Positions 1 through 8,030 of a stretch of DNA of 64,000 nt are shown here, piece after piece. Both the position numbers and the translations under genes were made by a program. The stretch lies in NCBI RefSeq assembly GCF_015706575.1, contig NW_024037072.1, positions 4,779,001-4,843,000 on the forward strand, written 5' to 3'. This DNA comes from Patiria miniata. Taxonomy: Eukaryota; Echinodermata; Asteroidea; Valvatida; Asterinidae. The notes under the pieces are model-generated. The model ran no database searches, had not been told where the DNA came from, and was given only the letters and a program-made list of their open reading frames with translations. The stretch's first letter is position 1; each line of letters opens with the position of its first letter.

Positions 1-329
1 GTGATATAATTCTTGAACATTGATGCCCATTCCAAAGGCCACTGTTGCAATCAAAATTCTGGTTGAACCACTGGCCTTAGTAAACTCGTTTAATACAAAC
101 TCTTAACGTGTGTCCTCTGTACTGGAGTGGAACATAGCAACATGTCCGCTCAAATGCTCCTCGATGCCATCCTCGAAGGCAGCATGTAGCTCTCTGCAGT
201 GCCTATGCGACTGGCAAAAGATGAGCACCTTTGGGATTGCCTGACCGTGTAGTTTTAGTTCCTTGATCAGCCATGCATACTGCACTTGTGGAGTACAATT
301 TCTGATAGTGGGGACTGCGTTCGCGCTAT
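1..329 (-). pseudogene. RecQ-like DNA helicase fragment, interrupted by a stop
   Basis: The minus strand encodes part of the second RecA-like domain of a RecQ-type helicase. A segment with PKVLIFCQSHRHC (motif IV region) and HVAMFHSST is followed by a TAA stop at 103-105. The same frame then continues with the motif V block ILIATVAFGMGIN and runs off the window at base 1. The frame is open upstream to about 329, where it meets another stop; no clear splice acceptor in the right phase was found. RecQ helicases unwind DNA with ATP, but this copy is broken, truncated by the window edge, and sits among transposon debris. It is therefore more likely a relic of a multi-copy RecQ-like family than a working gene. 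A sequencing error at the TAA, or an intron, cannot be excluded. Confidence 0.7.
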
Positions 330-367
330 CCCCTTACAATTAATCTAAAAGAAAAATTAATCGGAGC

Positions 368-830
368 TTAGTAAACAAGTAGCATCCTTGGCATGCGTTT
401 TATGTCGGGGTTGTTTATGACGGGGTATGCACAATCGGTTTCACCATTGATCTTGGGGCATTTATGGTTTTGGCTAGGCTTGGTTTTGAGAATGTTACTG
501 TTTTTGATTTGGGTACAGATTTCGTCTAGTTGGGGCATAAGATAACTTTTATCGCTGTCTACTTGAGTTTGGAGGAAATTGACTTGTCTCATGAGTTCCT
601 TATGTTCAGCATTACGTCGTCTTGCCTTATCGGCAGAAAATGCATTCACCGCCCGTTTGAATTTTATTTTTCCCTTGTTCCCACCACTCTATTAAATTAT
701 CAAACGAACTTTTGTTTTTCTCCCAATTTTCCCATGTCTATTTAGTAATCATGCAAAATTCTTCGTCTTCAAGGTGAGAAGTGTTCATTTTCCAATTTCC
801 TTTTTAGACCACGGGGCATGGCTGCAAAAT
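368..830 (-). mobile_element. LINE ORF2 fragment (linker between endonuclease and reverse transcriptase)
   Basis: On the minus strand, from about 820 downwards, the reading NWKMNTSHLEDEEF is followed by a stop, then TWENWEKNKSSFDNLIEWW. After a frame change near 660 it continues as FSADKARRRNAEHKELM and ends at 368. This order of W-K-x-N, WWE and basic helical segments is typical of the linker after the endonuclease domain in Tx1/L1-type LINE ORF2 proteins. At least one stop and one frameshift make it dead. It is on the same strand and in the right order to be the continuation of the endonuclease segment at 4162-4947. Confidence 0.6.
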
Positions 831-1589
831 GTGCTCAGAAAGTGATTCTCTTGGCGCACCTCTCAGAACTAAGTGAATTTTTGCAGGTTATTAGCTGAGA
901 CCATATGGATCACAAAAAAACAAAATCCACAATCCCAAAGTGACCAATCATTTAAATATTTGCATTTTAATGAGCAGTTCAAAAAAGGGCGCCCTCTATT
1001 GACCAGGAATGGAAAACTGTGCACATTTTCAATGGGAAAGATTGTTTTAATTGCTGTTGCTTGCTAAAAAGGGTCTCTACAGAGCCAAGACTCGATAAAG
1101 GGGACTTGGGGTGACTTTCAATGTTCCAATAGACTTTTAATGTTCCAATAATTAATTTAAATATCAAATTTTCCAGCCCATTGAAATTCATGGAAGATTC
1201 TAAAAGCCCTTTCCCAGCCTCAGTGCAAATGTTTCCTCCTTTTGTTTTATATTTTCATTTAGAACACATATATTGTTCTTTACTGAACTTCTAAATAGGG
1301 TATTATTGATCATATGATTATAATTTTCTTTTTGGTTAAAATTACAGAGTATTTCTGACTTACGATGTAATAAAATTAAACGGAGGGTCCGACACAAATA
1401 CAAATGAATTTATCTGAATATAATAAAATAAAAATGACCACAGGGTTTATAATTTCAGCCTTTGATGCATATTTATTCGTACAAAAAACAATACGGTAAA
1501 TGGTAATTAAAAATACTTGAGAAATAATAACTGTGATTGGCAAAAATTATAATACAAAAAAAATAAATATCAATATTAGGATGTTCACA
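831..1589. other. No gene recognised; AT-rich spacer
   Basis: This stretch between two LINE fragments contains only short open frames without recognisable motifs. It is AT-rich, with several poly-A and poly-T runs. I see no splice-bounded exon or RNA gene. Confidence 0.6.
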
Positions 1590-1953
1590 TCTGGCAAGTT
1601 TTTGGAATGATCAAATCAACATGCTTTTGGACTTGGTAGTATTCAATTTTAATCTATTGTCATTGAGCCAGTTTGACATTTTCTGGATACAAGTTGATCT
1701 GATGAATATCTTTACTTGAGTAAAAAATAGAAGTGTCATCAGCACAAAGGACAATTTTAGTATGCTCAGTCACTGACGTGATATCATTAATAAATATAGA
1801 AAATATTAATGGCCCCAAGATAGTTCCTTGTGGGACTCCAAAATTGAAAGAATCGGATTTGTTCGATAAGACATTCCCAATTTTAGTTACTGTGTCCTTC
1901 CATGAAGGTAAGACCGGAACAAGGTAAGACCGGAACAAGGTAAGACCAGAACT
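1590..1953 (-). mobile_element. CR1/Jockey-like LINE reverse transcriptase fragment
   Basis: The minus strand encodes the palm of a non-LTR reverse transcriptase: FGVPQGTILGPLIFSIFIND, then the catalytic box as CADD (normally F/YADD). After a frame change near 1665-1675 comes the conserved thumb start WLNDNRLKLNTTKSKSML. The frameshift and the lack of both ends show it is a dead fragment. Its upstream edge carries three 16-bp direct repeats (1905-1952). The GVPQG box and the KxNxxKTK-like thumb are typical of CR1/Jockey-group elements, distinct from the Tx1/L1-like pieces nearby. Confidence 0.8.
1905..1952. repeat. Three tandem 16-bp repeats
   Basis: The unit aaggtaagaccggaac occurs at 1905-1920 and 1921-1936, with one mismatch at 1937-1952. 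It lies at the upstream edge of the LINE reverse transcriptase fragment. Three copies add 48 nt, a multiple of three, so the local frame is kept. Confidence 0.9.
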
Positions 1954-2745
1954 TTGTATCTCAATAAAGGTTAGTCATTACAAAAATGGTAAACAGACTT
2001 GAATCTTTCAATGGCGAATCCATTGGCATCTGGAAACTACATCCGTTATCTACAGTGAGTTCCGTTGTCTAAATTTCAAATCATTTGAAGGGTCGAAGGA
2101 CGAAAAATGTCATAAACCTTCAAAGAAACCAGAACTGCAGTTGAGAACATAGTTCAATGTATAAGAGGATTGGTGAATACATCTAGTATAAGATATGAAA
2201 CAATTCTCTCTGCACAAAGGCATCAACCTAGAGAATGGGCCTTTTGCATAGCATCTTGGAGGACAATTCTTAGTATACGACATCTTCTGCACCCACCTCC
2301 CCCCCCCCCCAAAAAGGAATTACAGTAACAAGAAGCTCTCAAGGACGTCTTAATAGAGTCTATTTGATTAACAACAAATAAGACTGTAAGCATGAACATT
2401 AGCGAAGAGGAATAAACTGTTTTAAGCCCTTACAAATTACCACACACAAAAAACATTGTCGAAAAAGAAAACACGGTAAAATTATTTCCAATCCCCTTGC
2501 TGAACCTGCAACTGGAAAACGTCCGTCACAAAATCAACGGTGTCATTTCAACCGTAAGACAAAAATTTGGGGGGTTTTTAGTTGAGTATGTCCCTATAAC
2601 AATGTAAGTTATTTAAAAACGAGTCCTTTTGATTCATATTTGGAAATATTTAAGTGGGATTGGAAGCAGAATGTGTGATTTAACGCTTCTGAAGTGACAA
2701 TCTTATTCCATATTTAGATAGCCAAACATGTTCATGATGGTTAAT
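1954..2745. other. No gene recognised; spacer 3' of the two-exon gene
   Basis: Contains a poly-C run near 2297-2310 and AT-rich sequence. It lies downstream of the minus-strand gene ending at 2746, so part of it may be 3' untranslated sequence. No RNA gene or further coding exon was recognised. Confidence 0.5.
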
Positions 2746-3875
2746 TTAATCCTCAATATCTGAATCATTACTTTCGGGTGAAGTGCGCTGCTCTTCACCT
2801 GGAATGTTTTCACAGTTTGTGCACTTGCACCAGTCTGTGCATGGCAGTTTCTTTTCGAGACAGCTACACTTGCCTTTTGTACATTGACTTTTTTTACAAG
2901 AACAATGGGCAAATTCCACGACACTGTCTGGGGCAGGGGGTAGATCCATCCAGTGGATACTGATGTCATCGCCGATGACCTTCCACCCTCTTCTGTGTGG
3001 AGACGGCACTTCAGGACGTGCATCCAGGGCCCGCTTGTAAATGGCTGCCCGGTAATTGGCCCTCTTTACATGCAGGTGCAAGGCATCCTTAAAAATAGTA
3101 AGGAAATAAAAGTACAGTTAGGGCCTACATAAATGAGGACGCTATGAGCACCAGCTTCAAGAATGGCAAAATAAATTTTGGTTTTAACCACTTCGTACTT
3201 CGTAGTCTCAATAGGTTTGTACACAGGGTGTCGTGGCGTACGTATATGGAATGATTTCCTTCCGGCTCTTAAAATCCTACATTCGAGGGGGGAAAAAAAG
3301 GAAAAAAATGTTGCAACCTGACGCCACTTCCGCGATTGTGTACAAAATAGGATATGGACAGTCAAGAAAATTGTCTAGTAATTAATGTAGGCCTACTTAA
3401 TAGTACATTAAATATTTTATGTAGACCTAATAATTTCCTAACAAAATTGCAAATATTTCTCAGTCCCAGATTCATGTCTCATTATCATATTTTTTGCAAT
3501 GAATAACCTTCATTGAGATGATATATGAAGAAAAAAGTGGCGTAAGGTTGCAACATTTTTCCCGAATTAATACGAACTATCGTTTATAGGCCTAAGGCCG
3601 CGTACGGTATGCCCTACAATGCCTACCTTTGACAATGATTCCGGTACATCTCCTTCCACGAGTGCTATTGGCATGCCGATGTTTTCCTCCGCTTTTTTCA
3701 CGATTTCTTCGATTTCGGATTCCCCCGCATTCTTCCATCTACCTGCACAAGCTATGAATTTTGTCCAGCTTTTCTCTGAAAACGATGAAACGGTTGATCG
3801 GCCATTTGAAACATGTATTATGCACTTTTTCCCGTCAGAATCGCCGTCGTCTGAGGAGCTCATGGCGTCCGCCAT
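2746..3875 (-). CDS. Two-exon gene, conserved N-terminal segment plus Cys-rich C-terminal tail; unknown function
   Basis: Exon 1 is 3627-3875 (ATG at 3875, donor AAG|gtaggc, 83 codons, phase 0). Exon 2 is 2746-3087 (acceptor tttttaag|GAT, stop TAA at 2746-2748, 113 residues). Joined directly they encode about 196 residues. The N-terminal part is acidic and Ser-rich, then has a block around SSFSEKSWTKFIACAGRW. The C-terminal part has GWKVIGDDISIHWMDLPPAP, then a Cys cluster with C-x-C, CSC and CxCxxCEN spacing, probably metal binding, and an acidic end. From memory, both ends resemble the start and end of a large uncharacterised protein family that is multi-copy in marine invertebrates and normally much longer. 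The middle is missing here, yet both splice sites, phases and a branchpoint-like ccctaac remain. It could be a shrunken gene, an internal deletion relic, or the outer exons of a rearranged copy. Confidence 0.5.
3302..3560. repeat. MITE-like element inside the intron of the two-exon gene
   Basis: About 26 bp at 3302-3329 (atgttgcaacctgacgccac core) recur inverted at 3535-3560 with one mismatch. Related sequence, including the gtctcagtcccagattcatg-like middle, occurs at about 53880-54078 and 58990-59188, so this is a dispersed family. It has no coding capacity and is probably a non-autonomous DNA transposon. Confidence 0.65.
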
Positions 3876-4161
3876 CTTGCTGCCTGGTAGTGCCTGCGCG
3901 CATGCGCACGCTCGTACTTACGGCGCCCGCTATTGGTCCATTCACCGCACCACGACAGAAGGGCCTCGCTGATTGGTCGTTGAAAATAATGACGTAATTC
4001 TTCACTCGGCATTTTTTGCGCCGAAACGGTGGAAATCTGAACTTTAAATCGCGATTTTGGTACCATTTTGGGTCACGGATCAACGGTGGATTTTATATGT
4101 GAGCATCCCAACAGCTTCCTGAGTAGTTTAAAGTACAATTTATTTAGATCTGTGATATGCG

Positions 4162-4947
4162 TCAACAAACTGCAAGATAATCGGCCATGCATCTTGGTCT
4201 ATTTCCCGTGTTGCCAATTTTCCCAGTTATACTGCAAGTGACTATATCGTGATCTGAAAGTGGAAAGGCGGTGATTGCATTTTGGGAGCCGGACGCCAAT
4301 TCACGAGACAAATAAAAGCGGTCAATCCGTGTAGCTCTGGTAATTCGCTTATTACGCCAAGTAAATCTTTTGTTGTTTGGGTTTTGTTCGCGCCACGCAT
4401 CTACCAGGCCGAGTGGTCCAACTATCTTACGTAATTCTTTGGTGCCAGTGGTATTTTTATATAAATCATTATCCCCTTTTATATTATCGAGCTCAAGGTT
4501 TTCGACACTGTTAAAATCACCCCCAGAACATGGTGCCTCAAGTCTTAGCAATGGAGCGGCAGTTCGTTAGAAAAAAGTCTTTCTGTCCCCGGGGACATTA
4601 GGGCTGTAAACATTGACCACACGAATTTTAGTCTTGGAATTTGGAAGTTGTATAGTAATGTCGACCACTCGACCTGCATTGTCTCGTGAAAAGTCCGTCG
4701 GCCCCCACGTGTGGCGTTTTGAAAGCAGAATGGCCACACCACGGCTGGATGATGTGCCGAAGGACCAAAACCCGACGCCGCCAAATTCTCTGGCCCACGC
4801 CCTGGCTTCGTGGAAACCAGAGGCGTGGGTCTCCTGCAAGAGCAAGATATCAATACCTCGCTCATTGCAGGAGTCGAAAATTTGGTGGCGTCTCGCCCTA
4901 TTCCTTAGACCGTTAACATTTAAACTACCTATTTTAAGAGAACACAT
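4162..4947 (-). pseudogene. LINE ORF2 APE-type endonuclease domain with a premature stop
   Basis: From the ATG at 4947 the minus strand encodes an exonuclease-endonuclease-phosphatase fold. Visible motifs in order are SLNVNGLRN (catalytic Asn), LLLQETH (metal-binding Glu), VVNVYSPN, a TAA stop at 4567-4569, then in the same frame GGDFNSV (Asp and Asn), RIDRFYLS, and LSDHDIV with the terminal Asp-His pair. All catalytic boxes are present, so one nonsense codon is the only obvious break before the truncation at 4162. In LINEs this domain nicks target DNA to prime reverse transcription. Confidence 0.8.
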
Positions 4948-5055
4948 TATCAAAATTAAAAGGCAACATTTTACAATACACATCATGAAAAATGTACAGT
5001 TCATTCCAATACACGGAATTACTCCCTAGCGTCCTTTCTTGGTCGATCTCGCCCC

Positions 5056-5576
5056 TCATCTGTTGCGCCTCGGGCGATCGATAGCCCACCAGCCCTCGTC
5101 CCCGTTTGGTTCCTGGGGGGACGAGGAGTGTCCCCGTTTGGATGGGATGACGGAAATGGTAGAACCTTCGGAGGATGAGCGGGTTGCCTCGGCCACCTGT
5201 GTTTTCCATGACTTGGTCCGGGCGATGGGGTCCTCGCTTCCGGTGGGTAGGGCTACTTTCCCGGAGGCGTTCTGTTGATAAAACGCCTCTGAGTCAGTGG
5301 TGTCTTCAGTGGTGGTTGTATTCTCCGTCGTGGTTGTAGTTTCCCCAGTCGTTTGGGGGGGTGGTGGGATCATTTTTATGCGTCTCGGTTGTTCGGTTGT
5401 TGTCTGTGGGGCTTTCTTGGGTTTGGTCTGCTTGGCAAGTGTGGCCGTGGGTGGCCCGGCTGGTTCGGCCGTGGCTGGCCCGGCTGTGGTTTGCTTGGCC
5501 GGCTTGGTTGTGGTTGTGGGCTCCGCTCTGGGGGGTCTGTCGGTTCTGCTTGGTCTTCCCTCTGGCGGTTGGGGGG
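5056..5576 (-). pseudogene. LINE ORF1 C-terminal, low-complexity part
   Basis: On the minus strand this part follows directly on the zinc-knuckle region once the hAT element is ignored. It is rich in Thr, Gln, Asn, His and Pro, with a Thr-rich stretch and a Ser/Glu/Pro end before the endonuclease ORF. Two overlapping frames are used (one ending at 5306, one at 5056), so at least one frameshift is present. Low-complexity tails are common in LINE ORF1 proteins. The assignment rests on position rather than on a domain. Confidence 0.5.
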
Positions 5577-5584
5577 AAAGTCAT

Positions 5585-7474
5585 CAGTGTTGTAGTCGAG
5601 GCCACAACCTCCGAGGCCAAGGCCGAGGCCACAACCTCCGAGGCCAAGGCCGAGGCCGAGGCCAAGGCCGCAACCGCAAGGCCAAGGCCGAGGCCACCAC
5701 CTCCAAGGCCAAGGCCGAGGCCGAGGCCGGCTGTCAAAACATGTAATAAAATATAAATCACTAAAACAAGGCTAAGATTATGTTGGAGTTTTAACATATT
5801 TTTATTTGAATTCACTGAGTTTTGGAGTGCCTGGCTTACAAATTTACAGCTTGCATAGGGTAATTTCCTCTTGTAGGGAGTCCCGCGAATTTTATTTTTT
5901 AAAGTAAGAAATCTCAAGTTTTGTATCACTGAAAGCAAATTGCACAACAAAATCAATGGCGTTTGAATCAGGCTCATAGGTGTTTGCCCTTTGGAGATAC
6001 AACAATTTAAATGGCCAAATTTTGAGTTTTTATTCTGTCAGATTTACATTATTTACTTTTAGCATGTTTTATAAATCTTATTTTCAAAACCTATCAAAAT
6101 GCTTAATATCATAGGAATCCCCATTAAATAAACAACAACTTGATTTTTGAATCAGGTTTTTACCACTCATAACCAAAAAGTTTCGACCCCCCCCCCCCGA
6201 CCTTCGCACTGTCCAGGCGCGCGCCGAGGAAACACCGCGATGCGACCAGACAATGCCAGACGGCCCGCCGTTACGCACGGGCAAAGCATAGTTCCAATCC
6301 CGCTCCACACAATGGGATAAGTGTCCACGCATTATCACTGTTATAAATACCGCGGTACCAGACAAAGTCTGGCAATGACCAATCCCACTCCAAACAACAC
6401 GGCAACACGGAACATGCGTGCATGAAATCACTCAGTTCATCAAATGACCATGAATTCTCGGATCATCCGATTTGAATCCAATGGCTTCGAAGAATTTTAA
6501 GATCATGGCAAGAGGTAGGGAGTCCAGATGTTTTGGCCGTATTTCTGTAACCACGCAAAATTAGTCAATTTTAAACCGTGCTTATACATGTAATAAGTAT
6601 CAACATGGCTCTAAAAATACAAAAAAAGTATCCTGGTACCACGAGGAATACTGACTCCTATTATTAAAACATTCATTCAGAACTTCGCATTCATTTGGAT
6701 GGAAAAACGAATTCTGAAATCGCGCTTTCCATATCGACCATTTGCGCCAAACATTACCGTGTGAGCCGGAACTTTCATTTAAATCACCGTGTAAAAATAA
6801 AATCTACTTGATGAATCGAAACCGTTTTTCATATCTTTATGAAAAAAAAATGGTACAGACCAGTACACTCGATCGTACCCAGAAAGTTCAGACTTTTACT
6901 TAAAACAGTGGCCTATAAAAAAAAAAAATAATTAAGCTTGCCGCACCTTGCCGCAAATCATTTTTAAAGGTCGGGGTACAGAGGCGAAACGAGAAAATGT
7001 TGTACAATACTGCAACCAGACTAGTCTACTACCACATGTTATTGTACGCAGATGGAATTGGTGCCAGACTTATGTAGTCTGGCACGCGGTAACAGTTATA
7101 ACGTTTGCACGCACGTAGAAAGCTGAAGCGCAGGCTAGGCGAAGATGCTACGTACACGTACGTGAGTACGTTCAATGCAACCATTTCCAGTTCATTCGTG
7201 CGTACATTGTATATGCGTTCGTTTCACGGAACCCACTGCGGCAGAATCTCGAGGGTTTGATACGGTAAAAAATTAAAATTAATTAGAATAGAAAACTCAT
7301 TAAAATGGGCGGCCTCGAGCCGGCCTCGAACGATTCGCCGAGGCCGGAAGGCTCCGAGGCCAAGGCCAAGGCCGAGGCCTTGCACCTCCGAGGCCAAGGC
7401 CGAGGCCAAGGCCATGAAAATCGGCCTCGAGGCCGGCCTCGAGGCCGAGGCCGGCCTCGAGACCTCCAACACTG
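5585..7474. mobile_element. Non-autonomous hAT element, copy 1 (1890 bp)
   Basis: The ends are CAGTGTTGTAG... and ...CTCCAACACTG, giving imperfect terminal inverted repeats starting CAGTGTTG, which fits the hAT pattern. It is flanked by a perfect 8-bp duplication AAAGTCAT (5577-5584 and 7475-7482), diagnostic for hAT-type insertion. Both ends carry dense GAGGCC/AAGGCC hexamer arrays (about 5597-5732 and 7311-7463). The interior has no transposase-like frame; the Ala/Ser/Leu-rich open frames are artefacts of the hexamer arrays. A perfect 10-bp hairpin lies at 7061-7085 (stem gtgccagact, loop tatgt). A second copy at 24259-26155 differs only by about 7 inserted bases, so both moved very recently. 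Confidence 0.9.
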
Positions 7475-8028
7475 AAAGTCATGGTGGCTGGGCGTCTTCT
7501 GGGGGCCATTTCCATGTCTGACTCCCGAGTCGGACAAGTCTGACATACTCAGGCGGTGTCCTCTCAGTTGGTTGGCGTAGGACTGGCGACATTCTCTGGA
7601 TGTGTGACCTTCCGCGCCACATGTTCGGCAGCGTCTTGGTTGCGGACATTCGCCGCTCATGTGGCCCGGTTGCTGACAGTTGAAACATACGATGGTCGGG
7701 CACTCTGCGGCTTTGTGGCCCGGCTCTCCACAACGACGGCATGTCTCCTCTTGACCGCTGTATTTTACAGTCAGTAAAAAACCCGCCGATACGTACATAT
7801 GAGGGGACCACCTTTGCTAGTTCCATTCTTACATGGCGGTGTCCGTTCTCCCAAGTAGGGTGATCTGTCCTCCCAAGTGCCATGGTGCACTGCATCCTCC
7901 AAAGCTTGCTTGACTGAGGAGCTTCTTCCAGTTGCTCTTCTCTCCCTTGGATGGATACTTAAATATAAGAATAGGTCTAAAGAATAAAACATCTTTGGGT
8001 GCCTTTTCTTGAACACCACTATACACAT
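7475..8028 (-). pseudogene. LINE ORF1 zinc-knuckle region
   Basis: The minus-strand frame at 7798-7483 holds three consecutive CCHC zinc knuckles, starting CRRCGEPGHKAAEC, CFNCQQPGHMSGEC and CRTCGAEGHTSREC, followed by RQSYANQLRG. This triple-knuckle arrangement ending in an SYAN/SFAN-like motif is typical of Tx1-group ORF1 nucleic-acid chaperones. Sequence upstream to 8028 carries parts of the preceding ORF1 region in several frames, so it is frameshifted. It is cut at 7482 by the hAT insertion. Confidence 0.7.
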
Positions 8029-8030
8029 GT

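Larger units (their letters stand above)
4162..8030 (-). mobile_element. Tx1/L1-like LINE, truncated, with nested hAT insertion
   Basis: Read on the minus strand the order is ORF1 zinc-knuckle region (8028 to 7475), interrupted by a hAT element (7474 to 5585), the ORF1 tail (5584 to 5056), then the ORF2 endonuclease (4947 to 4162). Three CCHC knuckles in ORF1 and an APE-type endonuclease in ORF2 are typical of Tx1-like members of the L1 group. The reverse transcriptase is missing here. A linker fragment at 368-830 may be its continuation beyond a 3.3 kb interruption. Frame changes and stops show that the copy is inactive. Confidence 0.7.

Noticed and set aside
5306..5977. Long open frames rich in Ala, Ser, Gly and Leu across the hAT ends (also 5297-5746, 7224-7515, 24220-24657 and 25905-26153)
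   Set aside because: They are read-through of GAGGCC/AAGGCC hexamer arrays, which lack stops in several frames on both strands. No domain and no matching interior gene is present.
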